64,000 bases of DNA from Pseudoalteromonas sp. OOF1S-7 (GTDB lineage: Bacteria; Pseudomonadota; Gammaproteobacteria; Enterobacterales; Alteromonadaceae), in contig NZ_JAKRFZ010000008.1 of NCBI RefSeq assembly GCF_022347765.1, positions 62,001-126,000 of the forward strand, in the 5' to 3' direction. Below the pieces are notes generated by a model. It had not been told where the DNA came from and did no database searches. It saw nothing but the letters and a program-made list of their open reading frames with translations. Numbering within the stretch: the stretch's first letter is position 1; each line of letters starts with the position of its first letter. Of this stretch, positions 10,301 through 17,504 are shown one piece after another. Both the position numbers and the translations under genes were made by a program.

Positions 10301-10501
10301 TTCTTCGACCTCCTGCGGCGCAGCGCCAGGATATACCGCCTGGACGCTCAGCCAGTTGTTCTCAAACTGTGGAAACATTTGTTTGCGAATGGTAAAGGCG
10401 CTAAGCAAACCGCCCACCAGAATAAAAATCATCAGCAGATTGGCCGCAACCGGGTTGCGGGCAAACCAGGCGATTAAGCCTTTTTCACGTGTGCCATCCA
10501 T
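7358..10501 (-). CDS. RND efflux permease (AcrB/MexB superfamily)
   Basis: Proton-driven inner-membrane exporter of 1047 aa, normal for the hydrophobe/amphiphile RND family. It has the internal two-fold repeat of this family: a TM helix near the N-terminus (VAANLLMIFILVGGLLSAF), a large periplasmic porter loop, a block of TM helices, a second periplasmic loop and a second TM block. TM4 contains GIVVDDAIVVGE, with the adjacent Asp pair of the proton relay, and the second half has AGVVVNDSLVMVDF. It lies 3 bp behind the membrane-fusion-protein gene, so the two are co-translated. No TolC-like gene and no TetR/MarR regulator is adjacent, so the outer-membrane channel must be encoded elsewhere. 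The divergence from classical AcrB makes a substrate call unsafe. Confidence 0.92.
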   Translation of the reverse strand: MDGTREKGLIAWFARNPVAANLLMIFILVGGLLSAFTIRKQMFPQFENNWLSVQAVYPGAAPQEVEEGITIKVEESMEGLEGIKRLITYSNRGFSQTWIEVEEKYDPQEVLDEVKMQVDSISTFPAGMERPIVRRDKFEQEVMWLSLNGDMNFHQLKQLGNEIHDEMLALPGVNLVDFNGGLNYEISIEISPDRLREYGLTFRDISEAVKNFSANMSAGQIRSDNGYISMRVENQAYRGHEFEQLPLLTLADGAQIKLRDVATITDGFEEGLLYSRYNGRNSLVFEVRASKDQDITKVAQVMKTYLAEKATRLPQGVELEPFIDLTYYLEGRLNMMIENMAWGGVLVMLMLALFLRVRLAFWVMMGLPVSFLGAFLFMPMGMLDVTINLASLFAFILVLGIVVDDAIVVGESAHAEIEKHGHSLDNVVRGVKRVAIPATFGVLTTVAAFLPQTFATGPAAAFSKAIGGVIILCLLFSLVESKLILPAHLAAMKDRPDNPKNPLHRARALIDGALKNFIENLYRPFIERCIHYRYTVIVGFLSIIIISAGMFAGGLVKFVANPKIPHDFPRITIDMNLSSSESATLATAKKVEQVILDVEKQIEAQYGTKMIKDLSVNLRGRTTASIMAILVEPHKRPIDTFALSALWRENMPPLPGVKSLNIQDSIMNGGRDDGDISFRLEGKDKKVLQEVAGKLKEKLRTIAGVGDVNDSMQSSTEEVQLELKPLAYSMGLTLADVASQVNFSYYGLEAQRILRRGEEIKVMIRYPQEQRNTISDIQAVRIITSSGAEVPLGEIADINLVEGVNRIRRENAKRTINVWASVDTDQAEPFKIAEEIRDEYLPSLLQSYPGVSSSVAGRIQEEMDSVAEQIRDFALSLMIIFALLAIPLRSYSQPILIMSVIPFGVVGAVFGHMVLGMTMSSLSFFGIIAVAGVVVNDSLVMVDFVNKAREQGMSIKEAVVEAGCKRFRAILLTSLTTFIGLVPILLETSLQAQIVIPMAVSLAFGVLFATVITLILIPCQYVALEDLKRIVKRIKKSDPDPEPLQQS

Positions 10502-10504
10502 AGG

Positions 10505-11680
10505 TTACTCCTCCTTCAAAGCCAGCTGGGTGTCTGTGGCCAGTGCAGGCGCACTATCCAGCCGTAACTGCATACCTTGTGTTGGATATTCCAGGGCAGA
10601 AGTAATGAGCTGCTGCCCATCAATCAGACCCTCTGTTGCCACTGCATATCCGTCTACTTCGCGGATCACGGTGACAGGCTTAAAGGTTAGTTTTTGATTT
10701 TGGTCGAGCAGTGCGACCTGACCGTCGCGGATCAGGTGGCGAGGAATACGCATTGCATTGCTAACAGAGATACCTTCGATTTGCGCAGTCAGATACGTAC
10801 CAAAGCGCAAGGGCTGCGTTTGATCCGCATAAGGTGTATCGACCTGAGCAACCAGGTAGGTCATACGGCTTTTGTTGTCGACAATTCCTTCACTACGCAC
10901 AATCTTGCCCTGCCAGGTCACCGCTTGTCCTGCAACCTTGGCTGATAAAGATACACTGGCTTGCAGGCCGTTGTTACGCAAATATCTGAGTTCGTGGTCC
11001 GCAACGGGCAGGCGGATCTCGGCAACCGACGTTGCGTTGATCACACCCAGCGTACTGCCCGGGTTTACGACACTGCTGAGACTTAACGAGCGGCTGGTGA
11101 TGATAGCGTCGTAGGGGGCCTTGATATAGGTGCGTTCCAGATTACGTTTGGCACGCTTTACGCTGGCTTGTGCGGCTTTGAAGCGCGCCAGTTTTTCCGC
11201 AAGCTGAGGCTTGCGCAAATAAAGTTCAGAGGGAATGGTCGATTGGGCATTGTCTTTGATGCGTTGCCATTCGGTCTTTGCAACATGGGCCTGTGCCTGT
11301 TCAATTTCCAGTGCAGAATGTGCCTGAGCCAGGCTGGCTTCGGCTTCAATTAATGCCGCTTCATAATCATTGGGGTCAATCCGGGCCAGGGTTTCGCCCT
11401 GACGAACAAATCCACCTTTAACAAACTTATCTGACAGCGCGATCAACTGGCCGCTGACCTGGGCGACCAATTCAGTGCTGTACTTAGGGGTGACGAGCCC
11501 GTAAGAATCGACCATAAGTTGCATAGGGGCCATATCTATCGGCTGAACTTCAACCAAGGGATGAATGACTTTTTCAGGTTTTTCTTCGGGCGGTTGCTTC
11601 ATTGCCGAAAATGCAAAAGCGGTGGCCAGGCCACCGAGTAGCACCGCAACGGGTAATAGAATTTGTTTTTTACTAGCCAC
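10505..11680 (-). CDS. RND membrane-fusion (periplasmic adaptor) protein
   Basis: Periplasmic adaptor of 391 aa that would bridge the downstream permease and an outer-membrane channel. Domains in order: N-terminal membrane anchor/signal (residues ~7-25); beta-barrel/lipoyl half (VAQVSGQLIALSDKFVKGG, ~70-90); alpha-hairpin rich in Ala/Glu (~105-165, EAEASLAQAHSALEIEQAQA); second lipoyl half (YIKAPYDAIITS, ~187-198); then barrel and membrane-proximal domains. There is no lipobox Cys at the N-terminus, so anchoring is probably by an uncleaved helix. First gene of the two-gene operon; its promoter must lie in the 221-bp region shared with the divergent YkgJ-like gene. Confidence 0.9.
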   Translation of the reverse strand: MASKKQILLPVAVLLGGLATAFAFSAMKQPPEEKPEKVIHPLVEVQPIDMAPMQLMVDSYGLVTPKYSTELVAQVSGQLIALSDKFVKGGFVRQGETLARIDPNDYEAALIEAEASLAQAHSALEIEQAQAHVAKTEWQRIKDNAQSTIPSELYLRKPQLAEKLARFKAAQASVKRAKRNLERTYIKAPYDAIITSRSLSLSSVVNPGSTLGVINATSVAEIRLPVADHELRYLRNNGLQASVSLSAKVAGQAVTWQGKIVRSEGIVDNKSRMTYLVAQVDTPYADQTQPLRFGTYLTAQIEGISVSNAMRIPRHLIRDGQVALLDQNQKLTFKPVTVIREVDGYAVATEGLIDGQQLITSALEYPTQGMQLRLDSAPALATDTQLALKEE

Positions 11681-11901
11681 AAGTTATTCCTTCCATCAAT
11701 AACGGTTGAATCAATTTCTCTAACCTGGTTAAGGATACGCGAACAGATGTGTCTAGGTGTTTTAATCATTTCAAATTATGTAACAAGGCATTGCAATGAT
11801 GTCTGAATGCTTACTTCTATACCCGGAGTCTAGTGTTTTCAAAAGCGGAATGACGTATACTGCTCCGCTTTATTTACTTAAACCAAATTATGAAGGGTTA
11901 G

Positions 11902-12150
11902 ATGGAGTGTCGTTTAGGCTGCGGTGCATGCTGTATAGCACCAAGTATCAGTTCGTCAATTCCGGGAATGCCTCAGGGAAAGCCCGCGGGGGAGCGCTGT
12001 GTTCAGCTGGATGACGACAATCTGTGTAAATTGTTTGGAGATCCCCGCCGGCCCAAAGTATGTGGTGACTTTGTGCCCTGCGAGGATGTGTGCGGTACAG
12101 ACAATGAACATGCCATGTGGTTGATCACTGAGCTTGAGCACTGTACTTAG
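11902..12150 (+). CDS. YkgJ-family Cys-cluster protein
   Basis: Small 82-aa protein with eight cysteines in the pattern of the YkgJ (UPF0153) family: CRLGCGACC near the N-terminus, a middle C-V..C-L pair, then VCGDFVPCEDVCG. This suggests a zinc or Fe-S site, and the family is annotated only as putative metal binding. The ATG at 11902 has a good Shine-Dalgarno (GAAGGG, 4-5 nt upstream). Its 3' end overlaps the 3' end of map by 26 bp in convergent orientation. No functional partner is evident; the nearby Map is a metal enzyme, but a link would be speculation. Confidence 0.82.
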   Translation: MECRLGCGACCIAPSISSSIPGMPQGKPAGERCVQLDDDNLCKLFGDPRRPKVCGDFVPCEDVCGTDNEHAMWLITELEHCT

Positions 12151-12958
12151 TCGGCAACTCAGTAGCCAATAACCCAGCTGCTTTTTCTTCTTCTCGTAAC
12201 GTTAGAACTTCAAACCCGGTTGGAGTGACCAGGATAGTATGTTCCGCCTGAGCGGATAGAGCGCGATCCCGGGTAACCACTGTCCAGCCATCTTTGAGTG
12301 TTTTAACCCTGTGACTGCCCCGATTGAGCATAGGTTCGATGGTAAAGGTCATGCCTGGTTCAAGTTTTAGCCCAGTCCCCGGACGACCGAAATGTAATAC
12401 CTCGGGTGCTTCATGCATTTGGGTGCCAATGCCGTGGCCACAATACTCCCTGACAACGCTGAGCCCCTTTAACCGGGCAAAATCACCAATAGCATGGCCA
12501 ATATCTCCCAGTGTTGCGCCGGGCTTGACCTGCTCAATCCCACGCCACAATGCGGTGATGGTGTCATCAACCAGTGAACGGGCGGTAGCATTGGCTTGAG
12601 GCATAATGTACATTTTACTTGAATCAGCAATATAACCCTGATGCTTCAGGGTGATATCAATATTCAGAATATCCTCTTTAGCGATAACCTGCCTGGCACT
12701 GGGCATACCATGGCAAACGACTTCATTGACGGATGTGTTGATGGAGTACGGATATCCATACTGGCCTTTGCTGGCGGGAATGGCACCCAGTACTTCCACA
12801 ATATAATGCTCAACAAACTCATCCAGTTGTAATGTGGTTACACCAGGTTTTACGTGCTCATCAAGAGCCTTAAAAACCTGGGCAAGCAGTGCGCCAGAGT
12901 CCTGCATAAGCGCAATAGCCGCTTTATTTTTCAATGTGACCTGAGTCAATGGAGTCAC
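12125..12958 (-). CDS. map: Type I methionine aminopeptidase, operon partner of a ParD-like protein
   Basis: Removes the N-terminal Met from nascent proteins (277 aa; the family is usually ~250-265). All five metal ligands of the pita-bread fold can be placed: Asp in NIDIT, Asp in IADSSKM, His in YCGHGIG, Glu in FTIEPM and Glu in AEHTILV; the substrate His is in VVCHGMP. The C-terminus has a ~20-residue extension relative to E. coli Map. It is unlike the housekeeping context (map beside rpsB): here it starts 35 bp inside the ParD-like gene and is the second gene of that operon. It may therefore be an accessory Map copy; whether another copy exists cannot be seen here. Confidence 0.92.
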   Translation of the reverse strand: MTPLTQVTLKNKAAIALMQDSGALLAQVFKALDEHVKPGVTTLQLDEFVEHYIVEVLGAIPASKGQYGYPYSINTSVNEVVCHGMPSARQVIAKEDILNIDITLKHQGYIADSSKMYIMPQANATARSLVDDTITALWRGIEQVKPGATLGDIGHAIGDFARLKGLSVVREYCGHGIGTQMHEAPEVLHFGRPGTGLKLEPGMTFTIEPMLNRGSHRVKTLKDGWTVVTRDRALSAQAEHTILVTPTGFEVLTLREEEKAAGLLATELPTKYSAQAQ

Positions 12959-13136
12959 TCCTTGTGTGATTAAGTTGTTGTCTGATCAATTGAGCAAAGG
13001 TCATATCTGGATTCAGCTCAGCCAGCCGGCCCATCTTGATCCAAAATTCAGCCTGTGCATTGATAGAGCGCGACATAACCTGGCTTGCCTGTCGTAGCTC
13101 TTCGTGTAATTCCTCAGAGATTTTAACTATGCCCAT
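12924..13136 (-). CDS. ParD-like antitoxin-family protein upstream of map
   Basis: A 70-aa protein opening MGIVKISEELHEELRQAS followed by a helix with RSINAQAEFWIKMGRLAE. This is the ribbon-helix-helix layout (one strand, two helices) typical of ParD/CopG-type DNA-binding antitoxins, and matches what I recall of the 'ParD-like' family. The basic/polar residues of the strand fit an operator contact. No ParE-like toxin gene is present; the overlapping downstream gene (35 bp) is a methionine aminopeptidase. A cluster of CATAT/ATATG inverted repeats sits over the predicted promoter immediately upstream, consistent with autoregulation. No good Shine-Dalgarno precedes the ATG. The family call is fairly confident; an antitoxin role is not shown. 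Confidence 0.75.
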   Translation of the reverse strand: MGIVKISEELHEELRQASQVMSRSINAQAEFWIKMGRLAELNPDMTFAQLIRQQLNHTRSDSIDSGHIEK

Positions 13137-13146
13137 GAATATGCGT

Positions 13147-13197
13147 CATATATATATTTCGTATATGAATCATATATTGATATGCAAAGATGATCAA
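13147..13197 (-). promoter_or_regulatory. Predicted promoter overlapped by CATAT/ATATG operator-like repeats
   Basis: On the reverse strand, a -35 TTGATC (13192-13197), a 17-bp spacer and a -10 TATGAT (13169-13174) precede the ParD-like start by ~33 bp. Half-sites CATAT/ATATG occur at 13147-13151, 13163-13167, 13171-13175 and 13180-13184. The last three form two perfect inverted repeats with 3- and 4-bp spacers that cover the -10. This is a typical layout for a ribbon-helix-helix autorepressor. Confidence 0.55.
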
Positions 13198-13258
13198 CAC
13201 TGTGAATTTAAGGAGGCGTATTGTGGCTTAAGAGAGCAGGGCGCGGAATGCTGCAGTA

Positions 13259-13291
13259 ATACCAACTTTACTTAATTAAGCAAATTGGTAT
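13259..13291. repeat. Near-palindromic element with ATACCAA/TTGGTAT ends
   Basis: The outer arms ATACCAA and TTGGTAT and the inner core CTTAATTAAG fold into one stem with a single mismatch and a 1-nt bulge. It resembles the short palindromic intergenic repeats of marine gammaproteobacteria that end in TTGGTAT. Only one copy is visible here, so calling it a dispersed repeat is inference. Confidence 0.4.
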
Positions 13292-13330
13292 AACCTCGTC
13301 AGTAACTGTATGTAAGCTATCTAGGGCAGA

Positions 13331-13361
13331 TAAAAAACGCCCGACTCGGTGAGAGTCGGGC
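13331..13361 (-). terminator. Strong intrinsic terminator
   Basis: Arms 13353-13361 and 13339-13347 pair perfectly (9 bp, 5-nt loop), and GTTTTTTA follows on the reverse strand. It ends the candidate sRNA and any rsmF read-through. Confidence 0.85.
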
Positions 13362-13437
13362 TTAGGGAAAGGCTCAAATTTGGGAGCCGTGCGCTAACTT
13401 AAAAACACCTTCTAATTACAAGGGAGAAGTAGAAAGT
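13331..13437 (-). ncRNA. Candidate small RNA of ~107 nt
   Basis: Inside a 427-bp gap without a gene (13137-13563) the reverse strand has a promoter-like pair, -35 TTGTAA (13468-13473) and -10 TACACT (13444-13449), with an 18-bp spacer. A start near 13437 would give a transcript with three hairpins: CTTCT/AGAAG, then GGCTC/GAGCC with an 8-nt loop, then a perfect 9-bp GC-rich terminator stem ending in TTTTTT. No open frame is apparent. The same terminator would also serve rsmF, whose stop is ~200 bp upstream, so a 3'-UTR-derived RNA is an alternative. I do not recognise a known sRNA family. Confidence 0.45.
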
Positions 13438-13563
13438 CATTTAAGTGTAGCTAAGGCTTCATAAAATTTACAAACATTTGAAATAATAATTATTCATTTT
13501 AAAACAGTTACTTACCTTTATATGAATGAATCGTCTTAAAATTATCAAAACCTTTTATTCAGG

Positions 13564-15009
13564 TTATACCCAAGTTATCAACTGACCATTCAGGACTAAG
13601 TCGCGTGGTAGTTTGTTTTTGATTTTGGCTTTCTGCCACTTGCCAAGGCCGACCGGTGCGCCACATAGCGTAAGTATAACCTCACCTTGTGCAGGACCAG
13701 GGGAGTCTAGACGAATATCCTGTCCCTGAAAGTAAGCTTTTGCCTGAGTGGGATCCAGTGCAAAGACATTGTTTGTGGCCAGCTGGCCCAGGCAGGTAGC
13801 AAATTCATGTTCAAGTTTGACACCATTTTTGTGTGTGGTCGCGACTTTGATACCAATGCGAGAGTATTTAATTTTTTCCTGTAACGTATCCATGTTTTGC
13901 GGGAAGAGCCACAACTCCTTATCCCGGCTCATCAGTTGACCAGGCAGTGATGCTACCCCAAATTGTTGACGGATACTGGTCTCAAACGTTTGTAATTCTT
14001 TTTTGGAGCAGGGAGAAAATGGGAATTGTCCTTTCTTAGTCTTTTGTTGCGGGTTTTGAGCGCGACCGGTTTTTTTGAACTTGGCGATGAAAAAGCCTTC
14101 GCTGTCGTAGATTTGTGGCCAGACATGCAGGTAGCCTTGGTCTGTCACGGCTCTATCTGCCTCGGGGAACAGATCGTGGAGTGAAATGATCTCGACATCT
14201 CCCGGGAAGGCGTCGAGCAGATGATCGCAGATCTGTTGGTTTTCCAGTGGGGTCAGGGTACAGGTAGAGTATACCAAAGTGCCGCCGGGTTTGAGGGCCA
14301 TAAAAGCACTGTGGATCAGCGTTTTTTGCACTTCTGCAATGTCCTGATTGGATGCCAGCGACCAGTTTTTGAGTGCGTCAGGGTCTTTACGGACTGTCCC
14401 TTCGCCAGAACAAGGGGCATCCAGTAAGATATGGTCAAAGCTCTCATACATATAATCGCCGAATACCTGACCATCAAAATGAGAAAGGGCACAGTTGGCA
14501 ACGCCCATGCGCTTGAGGTTAGCGGCCAGTGTCTTTAATCGGGAAGAGGATAGCTCGTTGGCAACCAGGATGCCCTGATTCTCCATTAAAGCGGCCAGCT
14601 GAGACGTTTTTGAGCCTGGCGCAGCGGCCATATCCAGCACCCGATCTCCCGGGTTTAGCGAAGTAGCCAGCGCAATGGGAGGCAGCATGGAGCTGGCTTC
14701 CTGCACATAGATACAACCGCTCAGGTGCAGCGCCGTGTTACCAATAGGCAACGTGGCTTCTTCGTCGGCCGGCCGGCTTAACCAGTAGCCTTGCGCGCAC
14801 CAGGGGATCGGCTCAATTTGCCAGTTCAGTTTCGCTGCCTCGCGTTCAAACGCTTGTTGCGACATCTTAAGAGTATTGACGCGCACTGCGCGTCTCAGGC
14901 CCTTGCGGCAGCTGGCAATAAAATCGTCCATCGTCAGGTGCGCCGGAATGTAGCTGGCGACATCGGCAATGAACTCATCGGGAATATAAGTTTTGTTGTC
15001 CAAAGTCAT
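13564..15009 (-). CDS. rsmF: 16S rRNA m5C1407 methyltransferase RsmF
   Basis: SAM-dependent RNA cytosine-C5 methyltransferase of the Nol1/Nop2/Sun family (481 aa, as in E. coli RsmF/YebU, which methylates C1407 of 16S rRNA in the 30S subunit). Motifs: SAM-binding [14 protein letters not shown] (about residues 123-136), motif [22 protein letters not shown] with its Cys, and motif [14 protein letters not shown] with the catalytic Cys. The N-terminal RNA-recognition part ([11 protein letters not shown]) and the C-terminal PUA-like extension (about 395-481) are both present, which separates RsmF from RsmB. Single gene, divergent from the GapDH-arsJ pair. Confidence 0.93.
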   Translation of the reverse strand: MTLDNKTYIPDEFIADVASYIPAHLTMDDFIASCRKGLRRAVRVNTLKMSQQAFEREAAKLNWQIEPIPWCAQGYWLSRPADEEATLPIGNTALHLSGCIYVQEASSMLPPIALATSLNPGDRVLDMAAAPGSKTSQLAALMENQGILVANELSSSRLKTLAANLKRMGVANCALSHFDGQVFGDYMYESFDHILLDAPCSGEGTVRKDPDALKNWSLASNQDIAEVQKTLIHSAFMALKPGGTLVYSTCTLTPLENQQICDHLLDAFPGDVEIISLHDLFPEADRAVTDQGYLHVWPQIYDSEGFFIAKFKKTGRAQNPQQKTKKGQFPFSPCSKKELQTFETSIRQQFGVASLPGQLMSRDKELWLFPQNMDTLQEKIKYSRIGIKVATTHKNGVKLEHEFATCLGQLATNNVFALDPTQAKAYFQGQDIRLDSPGPAQGEVILTLCGAPVGLGKWQKAKIKNKLPRDLVLNGQLITWV

Positions 15010-15137
15010 TATCTCTTGCTTTTTATGTGGCTAGTTTACCACTAATTGACATCGCTCGGGGATAGACTCTCCCCGACAGGCTATATTCCTTTTAGCAAGA
15101 TGGTACTTGCTTATTTTATCTTGAATATACGAAAAAA

Positions 15138-15160
15138 CATATATAACATATTTCACATAT
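15138..15160. promoter_or_regulatory. Three CATAT repeats at 9-bp intervals upstream of the arsenic pair
   Basis: CATAT starts at 15138, 15147 and 15156 in a very AT-rich stretch ~75 bp before the GapDH start. A regulator site, possibly for an ArsR-type repressor encoded elsewhere, is an inference from position and regular spacing. Confidence 0.3.
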
Positions 15161-15233
15161 TTGAATCAGTGGTGGCGGGGTCATCCTGAGTGCAGTCAGA
15201 ACAGACTGGTGTAATTAAAATAAGGTAACTCAT

Positions 15234-16247
15234 ATGACAATCAAAGTAGGTATCAATGGATTCGGGCGCATGGGCAGGCTGACCATGCGGGCATTGTGGC
15301 AAACGGCAGACATAGAAATTGTACAAATCAACGATCCGGGCGGTGATGCATATACACTGGCCCATCTGATGAACTTTGATTCAGTGCATGGAAAGTGGGA
15401 ATGGGAAGCCGAAGCCAGCGATGAAAAGACGATGGTGATTGCGGACAAACGTGTTGTGGTGACGCAACAAACACGCACCGAGGCGATAGACTGGTCGGGC
15501 TGCGATTTGATAGTGGAAGCCAGTGGCAAACTAAAAAGTAAGGACAAGCTGGCGGGTTACTTTGAGCAGGGTGTCAAACAGGTGGTGGTCACTGCACCGG
15601 TGAAAGAAGAAGGGGTATTGAATGTTGTAATGGGCGTAAACCAGCAGCTATTTGAAGCTGAATCTCACCCAATTGTGACAGCCGCCTCGTGTACAACGAA
15701 TTGTCTGGCACCGGTTGTCAAAGTACTGCAGGACAACATTGGTATCAAGCATGGGTCGATGACCACAATTCATGACATCACCAACACGCAGACTATCATT
15801 GATGCGCCCCATAAAGATCTACGCAGAGCACGTTCTTGTGGCACCAGTTTAATTCCGACGACAACCGGGTCGGCGACTGCCATTACTCATATTTTTCCCG
15901 AACTGAAAGGCAAGCTAAATGGTCACGCTGTGCGTGTGCCACTGACCAATGCCTCGATTACAGACTGTGTGTTTGAAGTCAACCGAGAAACCACGGTGGA
16001 AGAGATAAACAGCTGGATGGAGCAGGCCGCACAAGGGGAGTTGGCCGGTATTTTGGGCTACGAAACTCGCCCTTTAGTGTCTGTTGATTATAAAACCGAT
16101 CCGCGCAGTGCCATCGTTGATGCTTTATCGACTATGGTTGTGAATGGCACTCAAGTGAAACTCTATGTTTGGTACGACAACGAATGGGGCTACGCAAACC
16201 GTACTGCCGATCTGGTTCGTTACGTCATTGCGCAGCGCTGGGGATAA
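15234..16247 (+). CDS. ArsJ-associated glyceraldehyde-3-phosphate dehydrogenase
   Basis: A GAPDH of 337 aa with N-terminal NAD site ([15 protein letters not shown]), the catalytic motif [11 protein letters not shown] (Cys about residue 153) and C-terminal [12 protein letters not shown]. Because the next gene (4 bp on) is arsJ, it is very likely the specialised GAPDH that uses arsenate in place of phosphate to make 1-arseno-3-phosphoglycerate, which ArsJ exports. It is more divergent than housekeeping GAPDH (for example the start [15 protein letters not shown] and the [20 protein letters not shown] segment). Good Shine-Dalgarno (TAAGG). No arsR or arsC gene is adjacent. Confidence 0.9.
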   Translation: MTIKVGINGFGRMGRLTMRALWQTADIEIVQINDPGGDAYTLAHLMNFDSVHGKWEWEAEASDEKTMVIADKRVVVTQQTRTEAIDWSGCDLIVEASGKLKSKDKLAGYFEQGVKQVVVTAPVKEEGVLNVVMGVNQQLFEAESHPIVTAASCTTNCLAPVVKVLQDNIGIKHGSMTTIHDITNTQTIIDAPHKDLRRARSCGTSLIPTTTGSATAITHIFPELKGKLNGHAVRVPLTNASITDCVFEVNRETTVEEINSWMEQAAQGELAGILGYETRPLVSVDYKTDPRSAIVDALSTMVVNGTQVKLYVWYDNEWGYANRTADLVRYVIAQRWG

Positions 16248-16250
16248 GGC

Positions 16251-17450
16251 GTGTTTCAGCAGTTATCCGCGCCCATCAAGCAGTATCTGGTAATTACTGG
16301 TAACTATTGGTCGTTTACACTGACTGATGGTGCACTGAGAATGCTGGTGGTGCTGTATTTCCACCAGCTGGGTTATAGCCCTATCGCCATCGCGTCATTG
16401 TTTTTACTCTATGAAGTATTTGGTGTGGTAACCAATTTGGTAGGCGGCTGGCTGGGTGCCAGAATGGGTCTGAACAAGACCATGAATGTTGGCTTGTTTT
16501 TGCAAATTGTCGCGCTGCTAATGTTAGCTGTAGAACCGCAATGGTTAAGTGTTGCTTACGTAATGGTCGCACAGGCCCTATCTGGCATTGCCAAAGACCT
16601 TAATAAGATGAGTGCAAAAAGCGCGATAAAATTGTTGGTGCCCAAAGAGCAGGACGGCGTCTTGTTTAAGTGGGTTGCGATACTGACTGGCTCTAAGAAC
16701 GCTCTCAAAGGAGTTGGGTTCTTTTTGGGAGGGGTGCTGCTGACACAGCTGGGTTTTCAGGGGGCATTGTGGTTTATGAGCATAATGTTACTGCTAACCT
16801 GGGTGCTTAGTTTACTGCTGCTGAAGCAGGATCTGGGCAAGAAAAAACACAAGCCGAAATTTTCAGAGATGTTTTCGACCAGTAAACAGGTTAACTGGTT
16901 GTCGGCTGCAAGGTTATTCTTGTTTGCCTCTCGTGATGTCTGGTTTGTGGTGGCGCTGCCTGTTTATCTGGCCAGTGTATTTGGTTGGGATCACTGGTGG
17001 GTTGGCGGATTTATGGCCTGTTGGGTGATTGCTTACGGACTGGTTCAGGCCAACGCACCCAAATTGCTGGGCAAGCAGCGCTCAAGTAGCCAGCAAGCAT
17101 TTATCTGGGTCGCAGCGCTTACCTTGCTTCCTGCCGCGATTGCGCTGGCATTGTGGTCACAGTGGTACATCCAGGTTTCTATAATTGCGGGCCTACTGCT
17201 CTTTGGGGCAGTATTTGCCGTCAACTCTTCACTGCACAGCTTTTTGATAGTTCACTTTGCTGATGCAGATGGGGTATCAATGGATGTGGGATTTTACTAC
17301 ATGGCAAATGCCATGGGGCGCCTTGCTGGCACTATTTTATCTGGTCTGGCGTATCAGTATGGCGGTCTGATTAGCTGCCTATTGATCTCCAGTGCTTTAC
17401 TCATACTTGCGACGTTGCTCACTTTTGGATTGCAACGTCATACCAGGTAA
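16251..17450 (+). CDS. arsJ: ArsJ organoarsenical efflux MFS permease
   Basis: Major-facilitator protein of 399 aa with about 12 hydrophobic segments. The opening ITGNYWSFTLTDGALRMLVV and the segment GIAKDLNKMSAKSAIKLL match the ArsJ family, which exports 1-arseno-3-phosphoglycerate; outside the cell this hydrolyses to release arsenate. The start is GTG at 16251, 4 nt after the GAPDH stop, with a GGGG ribosome-binding stretch inside the upstream gene's end. Forms a two-gene operon with the GAPDH; together they give arsenate resistance without reduction to arsenite. Confidence 0.9.
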   Translation: MFQQLSAPIKQYLVITGNYWSFTLTDGALRMLVVLYFHQLGYSPIAIASLFLLYEVFGVVTNLVGGWLGARMGLNKTMNVGLFLQIVALLMLAVEPQWLSVAYVMVAQALSGIAKDLNKMSAKSAIKLLVPKEQDGVLFKWVAILTGSKNALKGVGFFLGGVLLTQLGFQGALWFMSIMLLLTWVLSLLLLKQDLGKKKHKPKFSEMFSTSKQVNWLSAARLFLFASRDVWFVVALPVYLASVFGWDHWWVGGFMACWVIAYGLVQANAPKLLGKQRSSSQQAFIWVAALTLLPAAIALALWSQWYIQVSIIAGLLLFGAVFAVNSSLHSFLIVHFADADGVSMDVGFYYMANAMGRLAGTILSGLAYQYGGLISCLLISSALLILATLLTFGLQRHTR

Positions 17451-17465
17451 GTTGAACTCGAGGCC

Positions 17466-17499
17466 AGGCAAGTCAGCCGGTTAACCAGATGGCTTGCCT
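17466..17499. terminator. Hairpin between convergent arsJ and chemoreceptor gene
   Basis: Ten-bp arms (17466-17475 and 17490-17499, one wobble) with a 14-nt loop, in the 54-bp convergent gap. Short U-rich flank on the + strand (GTTATT). Confidence 0.5.
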
Positions 17500-17504
17500 G
17501 TTAT

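Noticed and set aside
11796..12014. 72-codon open frame on the + strand
   Set aside because: Overlaps the YkgJ-like gene in another frame; the latter has the Cys motifs and a ribosome site.
13036..13275. 79-codon open frame on the + strand
   Set aside because: Overlaps the ParD-like gene antisense and runs through the promoter and palindrome; no domain.
13244..13563. Possible tRNA or CRISPR in the gap before rsmF
   Set aside because: No cloverleaf and no repeated spacer pattern; only the palindrome and the hairpins described.
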